Positions 53,352 to 62,712 of a DNA stretch of 64,000 nucleotides are shown here, one piece after another (position 1 is the first letter of the stretch; the number at the start of each line of letters is the position of its first letter). This DNA comes from Oleidesulfovibrio sp964593925. GTDB taxonomy: Bacteria > Desulfobacterota > Desulfovibrionia > Desulfovibrionales > Desulfovibrionaceae. Below the pieces are notes generated by a model that saw nothing but the letters and a program-made list of their open reading frames with translations, searched no databases and was not told where the DNA came from. The translations under genes and the position numbers were made by a program. The DNA is taken from assembly GCA_964593925.1 (NCBI GenBank), contig CAZQKM010000002.1, forward strand, positions 62,001 through 126,000, in the 5' to 3' direction.

Positions 53352-53669
53352 TTACACACAGCCGGTGGGCTTGGGCAGGCCAGCCATTTTGCATGCTCCC
53401 TTACCAGGACCGGAAGGGAACAACTCATACACTTGCTTCAGTTTGAAGCCGGTGTTTTTGGACAGGATACGCACCATGGGAGCGATACCATTTTTGCGGT
53501 AATAGTCTTGCAAAAAGTCGATAATCTTCTGGTGGTCTTCGCTGATATCGGAAATACCTTCGGACTCTTTCACATATTCAACCCATTCAGGGCACCATTC
53601 ATCGAAGCGAAGCAGAAAGCCGTCTTCATCAACCTCGAACGATTTGCCTTGGTAAGTTACTTCAGCCAT
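53352..53669 (-). CDS. dsrC: DsrC sulfur-carrier protein
   Basis: A 105-residue protein of the DsrC/TusE family. It starts AEVTYQGKSFEVDEDGFLLR and ends GPGKGACKMAGLPKPTGCV. Both redox cysteines are present, ten residues apart, with the second next to the last position, which marks true DsrC rather than TusE. In sulfate reducers it carries the sulfur released by DsrAB as a trisulfide and passes it to the membrane complex DsrMKJOP. The ATG follows GGAGGACAAGC. It has its own promoter and terminator, far from any dsrAB in this window, which is usual for Desulfovibrio. Confidence 0.97.
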   Translation of the reverse strand: MAEVTYQGKSFEVDEDGFLLRFDEWCPEWVEYVKESEGISDISEDHQKIIDFLQDYYRKNGIAPMVRILSKNTGFKLKQVYELFPSGPGKGACKMAGLPKPTGCV

Positions 53670-53821
53670 GCTTGTCCTCCTTGGACATGATCTAGCGGTG
53701 TATATCGGGCTAGTACTATGCCAAACTGCGTTGCTGCTCATGCTGTCACGCAGCTATACTGTAAGCAGCAATCCGCTGCTTGACTCCTGTCCGGGTCCGT
53801 CGTGTGTTTACGGAAAGGCTT

Positions 53822-53851
53822 TGCATACTGCTATACCAAAGAGGTTGTCAA
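53822..53851 (-). promoter_or_regulatory. Candidate promoter of dsrC
   Basis: On the minus strand TTGACA (53851-53846), 18 bases, then TATGCA (53827-53822). The leader to the ATG would be about 145 bases. The -35 is consensus and the -10 is moderate. The region 53852-54086 to its right shows nothing else. Confidence 0.55.
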
Positions 53852-54086
53852 TAGCCTGCCGCAAAACGCATCTGTTGCCACAATATATGTCTATTTGTAA
53901 AAATCTATACAAATCAAAGGACTGACAATGCACACAACGGAAAACATTTTTACAAAAATCATGGATAACATGCCATAATGTTCATGAAAATACAAGGTGT
54001 TTTTGTTGTAATTTATGCACGTTACTATCAGCTTACCAAGTTGTCGTGTGCGTTCGACGTAAAACCGGACCGTTTCTGTCAGGGGG

Positions 54087-54108
54087 GGCGGACGCCTCGG
54101 CATCCGCC
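54087..54108. repeat. Strong GC hairpin beyond the CBS-ACT gene
   Basis: GGCGGACGCC and GGCATCCGCC pair over nearly the whole length with a very short loop. It lies 24 bases after the CBS-ACT gene stop. It is followed by a C run rather than T on the minus strand, so it is a transcript-end or stability structure at best. Confidence 0.4.
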
Positions 54109-54131
54109 TACAAAAGCATGGAATACGACCT

Positions 54132-54806
54132 TTAGAATGGACCGGTGTGCACATTGGCGCGTGCCCAATATGTCATGTTGAAGCGTGAAGCCAGCTCTTC
54201 GATAAGCGCGTTTTCCTCAGATCGGTCCATGGGGCGAATACGGACAAACACCTGCCGCATGCCGTTGTCACGATCTTCAAATGTCAGTATGGAGGTAATG
54301 CGAGCCCCGTGTTCGCGTAGCAGGTTGACGATGGGCTTGAGTGTCCCGGGTGAGTTGGGCAGTAAAAAGCCACATTGCACCCCACCATGGCGTGCGCCGG
54401 AGATGGAGAGCAATACCTTAAAAATATCTTTGTCGGTGATGATACCCACAAGAGTATTGTGTTCATCCACCACGGGCATGGCTGTAAAGTCGCGCTCCAG
54501 CATGATTAGTGCGGCCTTTTCTACAGTGTCGTCGGGCTTTGCAGCTACAACATCCTTGGTCATGATGGACTGTACCTTGATTTCGGCAAGCAGGTAATAC
54601 AGTTCATGCACATCAAGCGTCGTGGCCTTGGAAGGTGAGGCTTCCTTGATATCGCGGTCAGAGAGGATGCCCACCAGCAGATTGTTTTCATCGACAACGG
54701 GTAGCCGATTGAAGCTGTGCGTTTTCATCAATTTTGAGGCGCGCATCATGGACATATCCGGCGTGGCGCTTATGACGTCCCTTGACATCCAGTCACGGAT
54801 CAACAT
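54132..54806 (-). CDS. CBS-CBS-ACT domain protein (AcuB-like)
   Basis: A 224-residue cytoplasmic sensor. Two CBS domains (about 7-60 and 78-135) show MLIRDWMSRDVISATPDMSM, SFNRLPVVDENNLLVGILSD and MPVVDEHNTLVGIITDKDIF. An ACT-like domain follows (GTLKPIVNLLREHGARITSI). The arrangement is that of AcuB-like proteins, which bind adenine nucleotides and perhaps an amino acid. The regulated target is unknown. The ATG at 54806 has GGAGGA eight bases upstream. Longer in-frame extensions to 55073 lack family sequence. Confidence 0.87.
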   Translation of the reverse strand: MLIRDWMSRDVISATPDMSMMRASKLMKTHSFNRLPVVDENNLLVGILSDRDIKEASPSKATTLDVHELYYLLAEIKVQSIMTKDVVAAKPDDTVEKAALIMLERDFTAMPVVDEHNTLVGIITDKDIFKVLLSISGARHGGVQCGFLLPNSPGTLKPIVNLLREHGARITSILTFEDRDNGMRQVFVRIRPMDRSEENALIEELASRFNMTYWARANVHTGPF

Positions 54807-55803
54807 GCAAAGTATCCTCCCTGATGTGTGGTGAGGGGGCGTTTGGAAAAAAGATCTGTATATCTTGCAGCATAAACGGCTAGCCAGTTCAAGTAAAGGT
54901 ATAAAAGCGTGCGGAAGGTCCGGTGAGAGGGCGCCGTTTTTGTTTTTGAGGCAATTCCCGGAGGCTGAGGGCTGTGTGTTTCCTGTGTAGCGACATTGTA
55001 GGGCGTATCCATTGGGACCGGGTTGGGTTACTTTGTGTGGCAGCTGCTTTGGTATGCACATCAGGTTCCACATATTTTATTCCATGGGAGTCGTTTCACG
55101 ATGCCTCAGTACAGGCAGGATGATAACCGACGTATCAGAGGCCGGATTGTGCATACGGTGCCATAGACGGCGGGAGCAGGTTTGTGAGTTTGGCTAGCCG
55201 TGATGGATGTGCTAGGTATCAGCGTTATGGTTGGCTACTGATATGCACCGGTTGGAAAGGGGGTATTTTTTAGGGATGCCATGCTGCGATTTTTTTACTG
55301 TAGAGAAAGTCCGTGCTCTGGTATGGCTATTTTTATAGGCCGTACATTTTTTTGTTGGAAGAAGCATGAATGAGGAGGCGGATGTGACATGTAGCCTAGG
55401 CCTCGTGTCAAATGTTTGAGTAGCAAGGAGCTACAGCAAGATTTTGGGGCTGTGGTTGAGTGACAGCAGGTTGGACATGCTGTGTATACAGTGAGTTATG
55501 TTGGGTAAACATCCTGGCGGAATATTGACGGTACGCTACCTTTCAGAAGATACATGACCCGGGAAGAGGCGTTTTCGTTATGGTATTTTGACACATAGTG
55601 AATACCCGTACCACGAGACTCCGCTGAAGTAGGGCAGGCAGAGGGGTATTGCAGTAAGAACCATAAACCAGCATATAATGCGCTGGCTTATGGAGTAATT
55701 ACGTATCCTGTTTTAGCCTCCACGGTGGTGGAGGTTTGTGCTAGGGCGTAGATATTGATTCCGGCAAATTGCCCAGCTACCATACAGAGGCATCCCTATC
55801 TCT
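54807..55803. other. Almost 1 kb without a recognisable gene
   Basis: No frame on either strand has a known motif or a good ribosome site plus protein-like sequence. A seven-base inverted repeat (CCTCCAC/GTGGAGG) lies near 55716-55733. A stretch at 55301-55320 recalls part of RNase P RNA but fails other tests. It may be decayed coding DNA or contain an unknown RNA. The promoter of the CBS-ACT gene should be near 54810-54900. Confidence 0.4.
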
Positions 55804-56640
55804 CTACGAGAGTGTTTTGCTCGGCTGGCTTTCAATCTGCTGAAAATCGTCAAGCCGCCACAGGTCGCTGGAGCGGGGCCGGACAAAATGCCAGAGTTCT
55901 TGAGTCTGTATGGGGGTACCCACTGCATTTTCACGCAGGAGTGCATCAAAGCATACCGTTCCTGTAATAGTATCGGTGGATTCTTCCACTTTGAATAGAC
56001 GTGCTTCAAGTCCCAACAGCTCGGTATGGGAGTATTCAGCAGGGGCTCCTTCCATCTGCTGGCGGATCTCTATAAACATCTCGGGGGTGGTGAGTGTCTC
56101 GATCCTTGCCAAATCGTGCTTGTCCCACGCTTGTTGCAGGCGGAGGTATATGTCCCTTGCTTGCTTCAGAAATTTTTCAGCATGAAATTCTTTGGACGTG
56201 GAAAACTCTGCTTGGGCTTGTTTCCATGTTTGTTTTTTTGAAGAAGAGGTGTCAACTGATTGACGCAATGCATGGGACATGTCCGTATCTTCTGTAGCAA
56301 AGGAGTCGTCACGGCGTGGTATGAGGCTTGCGGCAAAAAGGAGGGTGCTGCCCAGAAACATCAGGTCTACAATGCCGAGCCCGTGAAATGTGCCCCCGGT
56401 AGCCACTGACCCTAGCAGTGAGTCGGCCAGAATGGTACTCAGCCCTTGGTTTGAACGACCAGAGAATACATCAACCAACGCAGTCAGCTGTTGGGAAATA
56501 TTGGCCACAGAACCGGTGGCATTATATATGGCTGCATCTATGGGCATGTTAGAAAAAGTATGCCCATTAATGGGAACTGCCGCACATAACAGCATGCTGG
56601 TGATCAGCAAAGGAAGGAGAAAAAGTGTAATAAAACGCAT
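55804..56640 (-). CDS. Tim44-like domain protein
   Basis: A 278-residue membrane-linked protein. A signal or membrane segment is at 1-25 and a second hydrophobic region at about 80-105 (FHGLGIVDLMFLGSTLLFAA). The C-terminal 140 residues form a Tim44-like domain (FLKQARDIYLRLQQAWDKHD, LARIETLTTPEMFIEIRQQM, and ELWHFVRPRSSDLWRLDDFQ). Bacterial members of this family are not well characterised. Relatives in alphaproteobacteria are linked to membrane protein handling. It is on the minus strand, upstream of the gene-poor region, and has no obvious operon partner. Confidence 0.82.
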   Translation of the reverse strand: MRFITLFLLPLLITSMLLCAAVPINGHTFSNMPIDAAIYNATGSVANISQQLTALVDVFSGRSNQGLSTILADSLLGSVATGGTFHGLGIVDLMFLGSTLLFAASLIPRRDDSFATEDTDMSHALRQSVDTSSSKKQTWKQAQAEFSTSKEFHAEKFLKQARDIYLRLQQAWDKHDLARIETLTTPEMFIEIRQQMEGAPAEYSHTELLGLEARLFKVEESTDTITGTVCFDALLRENAVGTPIQTQELWHFVRPRSSDLWRLDDFQQIESQPSKTLS

Positions 56641-56750
56641 TATGGATATTCCACCGTGGCAAAAAGATATATTGGAGAAAGAAAGGCTTTCTCCAAATCA
56701 GTATCACTAATAGTCTATAAATTTTAATGCAAAATACAGGCCATGGTTTG

Positions 56751-57146
56751 CTAAAGTACGCCTATGTTGTGCAAAAGCTTTAAAAAAAGTTTTTTGTCAA
56801 CAGGCTTTGGTACATAGGATGTTGCACCACCTTTGTAATAAGCTTCGACGACATTTTGGGGATCGTCCAACACCGTAATCATGACAATTTTGGCTTCGTC
56901 ATTGGCAGAAACACCATGAAGACGCTCAAGGGTACGTATTTGCTTGAGTGCCTCCTGCCCGTTCAGCTCAGGCATCAATATATCCATACAAATAAGTTTG
57001 TATGGCGCACCGGCTTCAAGGGCGGCTTTAAAAGCATACACAGCCTCTTTGCCATTTACAGCCATATGACAGCGACTGTAGGGGGCAAGGATGGTATGTA
57101 GCAGTTTTCTGCTGACAAAATCGTCTTCTACTATGAGAGAACGCAT
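56751..57146 (-). CDS. Stand-alone response-regulator receiver domain
   Basis: A 131-residue CheY-like protein. The acidic pair is in SLIVEDDFVSRKLL, the phospho-acceptor Asp in LICMDILMPELNGQEALKQI, a Thr in VMITVLDDP and the Lys in SYVPKPVDKKLF. The ATG at 57146 follows GGAGGGTTG. It has no output domain, so it acts through protein contact. No kinase gene is next to it. In Desulfovibrio such lone receivers are common, and partners are not deducible here. Confidence 0.92.
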   Translation of the reverse strand: MRSLIVEDDFVSRKLLHTILAPYSRCHMAVNGKEAVYAFKAALEAGAPYKLICMDILMPELNGQEALKQIRTLERLHGVSANDEAKIVMITVLDDPQNVVEAYYKGGATSYVPKPVDKKLFLKLLHNIGVL

Positions 57147-57215
57147 CAACCCTCCGCACATCGTATATCAATATATTATATAAGTGAGATGTACGGTAAG
57201 GTCAATAGTGATGTT

Positions 57216-57971
57216 TTAAATGGATAGTAACGATGGCATCTTGGAGGACAAAGGGGTTCTGGCGAGGACCAGTGCGTGCACGTGGCTGGCTCCTGCCGTA
57301 TGCAGGGCAAAAGTGCAGTGCTCAAGCGTGGCCCCACTGGTCATGACATCATCCACTAGCAATATGCGTTTTTGTCGCACCGAATTTGTGGCAACAAATG
57401 CATTACGCAGGTTGGTTCGCCGTTTTTTTTGGGGTAGCCCGGATTGTGCCGGGGTATGGCGTACACGCTGCAGCGCTTTTGCACATACGGGGAGGTGTAA
57501 CATGTGCCCGGCGTAGCGGGCAAGCAGGAAGGCCTGATTAAAGCCGCGCATACCAAGTCGTTTAGGATGTAATGGCACGGGTATAACCAGCTCTGGATGT
57601 TCCTGCGGGGTAAATGGGTTCGTGCGCAGAGCCTGGCAGAGCAAGTGCCCTGCAAGCCGCCCCAATGTGATGTCCGGGGCATGTTTATGGCGTATGACCA
57701 GTTCGCGCAATGAGCCTTGATATATGCCAAAATAACGCAGTGATTGCCATGGTGGCGGTGCGGCGAAGCATGTGGGGCAGGGGAGAGAGGAGGTTGTGGT
57801 GGGCAACCCGCAAAGCAGACAGCGCTGCTCTGTATGGTGTTTGAGTGCGCTTTGGCAGCAGGCGCATAGCTGTGCGTTGTCATGTTCTGGCGCAAAGCAA
57901 CGCTTGCAGAGTGTGCAGCGTGTTTCGACAGGCCGGATGCGTTGCCACAGTCGATGTAGCTGGGGGTACAT
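57216..57971 (-). CDS. comF: ComF-family phosphoribosyltransferase-like protein
   Basis: A 251-residue protein. A double zinc-ribbon N terminus (CTLCKRCFAPEHDNAQLCACC, then CLLCGLPTTTSS and CPTCF) precedes a type I phosphoribosyltransferase fold. That fold has PVPLHPKRLGMRGFNQAFLL and the PRPP loop ILLVDDVMTSGATLEHC. ComF is needed for DNA uptake in competent bacteria, and its biochemical role is open. The ATG overlaps the stop of the flavodoxin-like gene upstream (TGATG), so the two are translated together. Confidence 0.9.
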   Translation of the reverse strand: MYPQLHRLWQRIRPVETRCTLCKRCFAPEHDNAQLCACCQSALKHHTEQRCLLCGLPTTTSSLPCPTCFAAPPPWQSLRYFGIYQGSLRELVIRHKHAPDITLGRLAGHLLCQALRTNPFTPQEHPELVIPVPLHPKRLGMRGFNQAFLLARYAGHMLHLPVCAKALQRVRHTPAQSGLPQKKRRTNLRNAFVATNSVRQKRILLVDDVMTSGATLEHCTFALHTAGASHVHALVLARTPLSSKMPSLLSI

Positions 57972-58576
57972 CAGGCAGGCGGCTCCATGGTGTCTCGGGC
58001 GGCCTGTGCACCATAGGCTATGACACGTTGTGCGGTTTCAGGGGTGCGCTCAAGGGCATTGGCTTCCTCCAGCCCCGTAAGCAGAAGCGGAGGTTGCAGG
58101 GTAATACGGAATGGCTCCAAAAAATAGCGTAGGGTGAGCAGAGTGCCGTGGAACAGACTTTCGCCCCTGGTACGGGCTGCAATACAGGTAACCCATGCTT
58201 TGCGCTCGGGTAACGTTGACAACTGTGTATGTCCGCGTTGGTGTAATAGCCAGAAGCGCTGAGCGCGATCAATAAGGGCCTTGAATTGCGCGGGCACATG
58301 ATAAAAATAAATGGGTACAGAAAAGTGCAGGGCCGGAGCTTCCTGTAGTATGCGGAATATAGCGGCGGCCTGATCTTTTGTGTCGAGGGTGCAGGGTTTG
58401 TCAGGGGCGTGTTGACAGTGACCGCAGGAGATGCAGGGCAGGATGCTTAAGGTGCGTAGATGGAGTATCCGGGCTGCATCGCCTGCTGCCCCTCTCTGGA
58501 ACAGTTTGGCCGCGGTGTCGCTGTTACCCCCTGCACGAGGGCTGCACGTAATGCTTTGGATATGCTGAGTGGTCAT
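57971..58576 (-). CDS. Flavodoxin-like NAD(P)H reductase (Isf/WrbA-related)
   Basis: A 201-residue FMN-binding protein. The FMN phosphate loop is ITCSPRAGGNSDTAAKLF. A cysteine cluster CISCGHCQHAPDKPC lies where iron-sulfur flavoproteins (Isf type) have their compact CxxCxxC motif. FSVPIYFYHVPAQFKALIDR is the conserved second block. It may transfer electrons under anaerobic conditions. It is upstream of comF in the same operon. Confidence 0.85.
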   Translation of the reverse strand: MTTQHIQSITCSPRAGGNSDTAAKLFQRGAAGDAARILHLRTLSILPCISCGHCQHAPDKPCTLDTKDQAAAIFRILQEAPALHFSVPIYFYHVPAQFKALIDRAQRFWLLHQRGHTQLSTLPERKAWVTCIAARTRGESLFHGTLLTLRYFLEPFRITLQPPLLLTGLEEANALERTPETAQRVIAYGAQAARDTMEPPA

Positions 58577-58905
58577 GGGGGTCCTGCACCGGGGTTGTTG
58601 TCTGTGTGGTTGGGATTCGGATAAGCCCTGTCACCAGCAGCCCATATGGATATTTGTGGCTTGAGAGAACTTCGGGCTGCCGTATGTGTTGCAGGCAAGC
58701 AATGATTTTACACCTGGTGATCTGCAGCAAAAGCACCGTCGTAGTATTTTGTCTGCAAATACGAGACATTGGTTTTGTAGTATTGCCCTTGGGTTCTGGG
58801 CAGGGTGTGGTGTTCCACCTTGCCGGTGGGCTTACAAGGCAGCACTACACAGTGCGCGTGGAGCACTGAGGTTTGTCCATGCGCTTGGCGGTATACCCTG
58901 CCGGG
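58577..58905. other. Intergenic region between the flavodoxin-like and MBL genes
   Basis: About 330 bases. Nothing recognisable as a gene or RNA. It should hold the promoter of the flavodoxin-like/comF pair. Confidence 0.4.
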
Positions 58906-59532
58906 TCATGCTTCGGATGCGACGAAGAATGGATTGTTCTGTTTTTCTTCCGCTACAGTAGTAGCCGGTCCATGGCCGGGAAGGACCTTGGTGCCCCCGG
59001 GAAGCGTAAAAATGTTTTTTTTGACCGATTGCAGCAGCGCTTGCATGTCTCCACCAGGAAAGTCGGTACGCCCTACCTGCCTAGCGAACAGCAAATCGCC
59101 TACAAGTACTGATTCTGCTTGAGAAAAGTAAAATGAGCAACTGCCGGGGGAGTGCCCGGGAGTTGCAAGCACGGTGCAGGCAAATCCCGAAAAATCGTAG
59201 TCCCCAGGTTCAAGGGGGTCGCGGGAGAAAGGTTGCAGCTTGGGCAAGCCGAGCATGCCACCGCTTCCCAGTTCTGTTTGCATAAGGTAATCGTCTGCGG
59301 GACTGGCAAGCACCGGCGCTCCAGAGTACTTTACCAATGTGGCTACGCCGTACAAGTGGTCAACATGCAGATGGGTCAGCAGGATGTGCGTCAGCTTCAG
59401 TTCTTTCTGTTTTAAGAAATCCAGCAGTTTTTGAGGAGGACCGCCGGGGTCCACAGCTAGTGCCTTGTCTTCATGCCATATGAGGTAGCAGTTGGTGTCA
59501 AGCAGGCCCATGACAAATGTACGTATATGCAT
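58906..59532 (-). CDS. Metallo-beta-lactamase-fold hydrolase (glyoxalase II-like)
   Basis: A 208-residue enzyme. The metal-binding motif THLHVDHLYGVATLV (HxHxDH) lies near residue 53, the next His in LATPGHSPGSCSFYF, then VGDLLFARQVGRTDFPGGDM (Asp) and KVLPGHGPATTV (His). The pattern is that of small glyoxalase II-type or related thiolesterases. The product is cytoplasmic. It is 21 bases after the nitroreductase gene's stop, on the same strand, probably one transcript. Confidence 0.9.
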   Translation of the reverse strand: MHIRTFVMGLLDTNCYLIWHEDKALAVDPGGPPQKLLDFLKQKELKLTHILLTHLHVDHLYGVATLVKYSGAPVLASPADDYLMQTELGSGGMLGLPKLQPFSRDPLEPGDYDFSGFACTVLATPGHSPGSCSFYFSQAESVLVGDLLFARQVGRTDFPGGDMQALLQSVKKNIFTLPGGTKVLPGHGPATTVAEEKQNNPFFVASEA

Positions 59533-59553
59533 AAGTGTTCTCTCTGAAAATAA

Positions 59554-60081
59554 TTACAGGGGGGCGGGGTACTCTTCCAGCATGAGCTCGACAAGCGGCT
59601 TGCGGGTGGATGTACCCTGCTTGGCGGGGTGGCCAAGAGCAATGGCTGCTTCAAAAGATAGCAGGGCCGGGTCAAGATCCAGTCGGGGAAGCAAGACATC
59701 GGCCTGGTTGATAATTTCTCCAAGCCATACGGCTCCGAGTCCTTGGGCATGAGCGGCCAGCAACATGTTTTGTATGGCGGCTCCCGCAGCTTGATGATCC
59801 TTGGCCTGATGATACATGGCATCGCGTTGCAAAAAGACCAGAATGATGACCCCAGCCTCGCGGACAATACGGGCATACTTGGTATATGCTACCAGTATCG
59901 CGCAACGGGGATCCTCATGGGAAAGCGCCAGATAACGGCAGGGTTGGTTGTTTAGGCCACTGGGGGCCCAGCGCCCAGCTTCTAGAATGGCGTATACAGC
60001 TTCGTCCGTCACGGACTGGTGAGTATAGTGGCGTATGCTGCGACGCTGGCGAATGGCTCGCAATACAGAACTATCTTCCAT
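59554..60081 (-). CDS. Nitroreductase-family protein
   Basis: A 175-residue FMN oxidoreductase. Typical blocks are RAIRQRRSIRHYTHQSVTDE, ILEAGRWAPSGLNNQPCRYL, AAGAAIQNMLLAAHAQGLGA with VWLGE, and ALGHPAKQGTSTRKPLVELM. The ATG at 60081 is chosen for the GGAGG eight bases upstream. An ATG 21 bases earlier has no ribosome site. It reduces nitro groups, quinones or flavins in relatives. Physiological substrate unknown. It precedes the MBL hydrolase gene. Confidence 0.9.
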   Translation of the reverse strand: MEDSSVLRAIRQRRSIRHYTHQSVTDEAVYAILEAGRWAPSGLNNQPCRYLALSHEDPRCAILVAYTKYARIVREAGVIILVFLQRDAMYHQAKDHQAAGAAIQNMLLAAHAQGLGAVWLGEIINQADVLLPRLDLDPALLSFEAAIALGHPAKQGTSTRKPLVELMLEEYPAPL

Positions 60082-60198
60082 GTGGTTGGCCTCCAAGGAC
60101 ATGTTGCGTACTCATCCCTGGTAGGTAGCATAGGGCAAGGCGGTGTTTCTTTCAAGGCTCAAGGCTCTTCCCAAAGTGAGTCGGGCGATGTATAGACC

Positions 60199-62652
60199 AT
60201 GTCTATGTATCCGCATACGCCATTTACGGAAGAAACGCGTGTCCGACTGACTCGTCGTGATCTTATCGGCTATGAAAATTTGTTGCGTGACGCTATGTCG
60301 CGTGTAATTTCCTTCAAGTCCTATAGCTTATTTTTTCCGCGTGCGGCAGTAAGTCCTCATGCAGTGTGGGAGCCACACGAGCGCAAGCTGCTAGTACCCC
60401 TCGCATTGCACGGTGAATTGCTGGGCGTTTTTGTGGCGAGAGGTGTGGGCGGTAGGCCCGCAAAGACCTTACTGGCCGCTTATCCGGCCTTGGCTGCATT
60501 GTGTCTTGAAAATCTGCTGCTCTACAAAAGGAGCATTACTGACCCTGCCACAGGGCTTTTTTCGTTACCGCATATGCTTGGCATGGCCGGTCATGAGGTG
60601 AAGCTCATCCGCGAATGCTTCCGTTTAGGTGCGGACAGCCGGTGTGATACGGGGGCGCTGGGGCACCGTGCATGCATGGGGCTTGTGGTGTTGCGGTTGC
60701 ATGGCATGCCGGGAGTGGTGCGTGAGTGCGGCTACCTGTTTGCCGAGCGTCTGTGTGCTGCATTGGCGGATGAGTTACAGGCCCTGTTACCTGACCAGGC
60801 CTTTGCTGCTCGGGCAGGTGATAGTGAAATGGCTGTATTGCTGCCTACAGCTACACCGAAGATCTGCCGCAAGGTGGCGGGTGAAGCAGTGCGCAAACTG
60901 AGTGCTGTCAGACTGCTGCACGAGCTGCGTGATGAGGAAATGGGTGTTGCTGTGGCAGCTGGGTTTGCCAACTATCCGCAGAATATGAGTGGAGCGCATT
61001 TTGAACGTCCAGAAGCGGAGCAGGCCCGCTTATTGCTGCGAAAGGCGCGTACTGCGGCTTCTGTTGCTCTGGAAGATGCAGGGGTATTGGGGCAGCGTGC
61101 CATGGGATTTGGCTCTATCCTGGCAGAGGGGGGGGCCGTGCGAGAGGTTTTGCCCATGAATCGCGCTGTGGTCAATATTGGGGCGGCCATGGACGCACGT
61201 GAGGGGCAGAGATTTTCCATCTGGGGCCGGGCACACGGTGGTGTACTGGATGCCGGACGGGGGCATGCACCTGCGGGTGTGCAAGCTTCTGAAGAAGGGC
61301 GTGACGAGGATCCCCTGCTGTATAAGGGCGAGTTGGTGTTAATGGATGCGCGAGAAAATACCTCTCTTGCCGAAGTGATGTATCTGGGTGACCCGACATG
61401 GGGGATAGAGACGGGTGACCGGTTGGCCTTGCTTGCCGAAGACAACGGCATCATGGCCGGAAGCTCAGAAGGAAGAGAGGAAGACGGCGTATCAGATCCC
61501 TTGACTGGTCTTTTGCGTTACAGAGATTTTCTGGCGCGTTGGGCCCGGCACCGTGATGAATGCACAGAGTATGCGTTGGTACTTATGAGGCTTACTGGTG
61601 AACCACGCTTGTTTGCCGGGCAGATCATGGCCCAGGCAGTGGAACTATGCCGCACGCATTTGGCTACTTTGTATTCTCGAAAGGAAGGAAGCCCACCGTC
61701 ATTCGGCGGACGCTATGGGCTGAACAGCCTTATTCATTTTCATCCTGATGTACCTGTGGCAACGGTATTCGAGCAGTATGAAGAGCTGTGTGCGTTACTT
61801 GAGCGCAAGTTGCAGGTAGAGGCGGCTGTGGGGATTGCTCCGTATCCGTATTTGAATTTCCGTAAGCCTGATGGGTTGGAAAACTGTCTCAAGGCCTTGG
61901 AATACGCCATGCTGATGGATAAGCCCAGGGTGGGAGTGTTGGATACGTGGGCGCTGAATATCAGCGCAGACAAGCTGTTTAGCCAAGGTGATACCTTTGC
62001 TGCCATTGAAGAGTACAAGTTGGCGTTGCTGGCGGATGAGGCCAATACCACGGCGTGGAATTCGTTGGGGGTATGCATGGCTGGCCTGGGTAAGCATTCT
62101 GAAGCTCGCCGCCTTTTCACAGAGGCTTTGAAGCACGATAAACGTGATGTCATGACCTTGTATAATTTAGGGCATGTCTGTCAGAATATCGGTGATTTTT
62201 CTGCGGCCCGCCAGTACTACCGCAAGTGCCTTACCTATGATAAAACCCATGTTTTTGCCCTGTTGCGGCTGGGGCAGATGGCCGAGCAGGATAAAAAGTA
62301 CGGTCCGGCGCGTCGGTATTATACCAGGGCAGCCAAGCTGGATGGTGCTCAAGGTTTGACATGGCGGCATTTTGCCAGATTGTGCATGCGTCAAGGTAGA
62401 GCCGGCGAAGCGCGGGAACACCTGCACCAGGCGCTTATTCATAACCCACAGGATGCCATTTCATTGCAGCTTTTGGCACGCTTGTACCTGGAAGGCGGTG
62501 ATGATCCGGAAGTGGCTGTAACACTGGCGCGGCAGTCTGTGGCCTTGCGTCCCGAATTGAAAGCGGGTTGGTTAGATCTTGCCCGAGGCCTTGAGGCCGT
62601 CGGACGCCAGCGCGAAGCCACAGAGGCATTGAGCCGCGCTGCGGAGCTTTAG
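60199..62652 (+). CDS. Tandem degenerate GGDEF and TPR protein
   Basis: An 817-residue cytoplasmic protein. The first half holds two GGDEF-fold regions. The first starts SITDPATGLFSLPHMLGM, and the active-site loop reads ARAGDSEMAVLLP instead of GGDEF (about 115-260). The second starts VSDPLTGLLRYRDFLARW and its loop is GGRYGLNSLIHFH (about 430-590). Both lack the catalytic residues, so cyclic di-GMP synthesis is not expected. The C terminus (about 595-817) has six or more tetratricopeptide repeats (NTTAWNSLGVCMAGLGKHSE, VMTLYNLGHVCQNIGDFSAA). It may be a cyclic di-GMP-linked scaffold. No other gene is coupled to it. Confidence 0.85.
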   Translation: MSMYPHTPFTEETRVRLTRRDLIGYENLLRDAMSRVISFKSYSLFFPRAAVSPHAVWEPHERKLLVPLALHGELLGVFVARGVGGRPAKTLLAAYPALAALCLENLLLYKRSITDPATGLFSLPHMLGMAGHEVKLIRECFRLGADSRCDTGALGHRACMGLVVLRLHGMPGVVRECGYLFAERLCAALADELQALLPDQAFAARAGDSEMAVLLPTATPKICRKVAGEAVRKLSAVRLLHELRDEEMGVAVAAGFANYPQNMSGAHFERPEAEQARLLLRKARTAASVALEDAGVLGQRAMGFGSILAEGGAVREVLPMNRAVVNIGAAMDAREGQRFSIWGRAHGGVLDAGRGHAPAGVQASEEGRDEDPLLYKGELVLMDARENTSLAEVMYLGDPTWGIETGDRLALLAEDNGIMAGSSEGREEDGVSDPLTGLLRYRDFLARWARHRDECTEYALVLMRLTGEPRLFAGQIMAQAVELCRTHLATLYSRKEGSPPSFGGRYGLNSLIHFHPDVPVATVFEQYEELCALLERKLQVEAAVGIAPYPYLNFRKPDGLENCLKALEYAMLMDKPRVGVLDTWALNISADKLFSQGDTFAAIEEYKLALLADEANTTAWNSLGVCMAGLGKHSEARRLFTEALKHDKRDVMTLYNLGHVCQNIGDFSAARQYYRKCLTYDKTHVFALLRLGQMAEQDKKYGPARRYYTRAAKLDGAQGLTWRHFARLCMRQGRAGEAREHLHQALIHNPQDAISLQLLARLYLEGGDDPEVAVTLARQSVALRPELKAGWLDLARGLEAVGRQREATEALSRAAEL

Positions 62653-62712
62653 CATGGTAAAAGGCTGAGGATTCCCATTGTCATAAGGAGTTGTAGCCGC
62701 TATCACAAAGGC

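Noticed and set aside
55301..55320. Sequence similar to the conserved 5' core of RNase P RNA (AGAAAGTCCGTGCTC)
   Set aside because: The match lacks the invariant GG positions, and no other conserved RNase P region follows in the next 350 bases on either strand.
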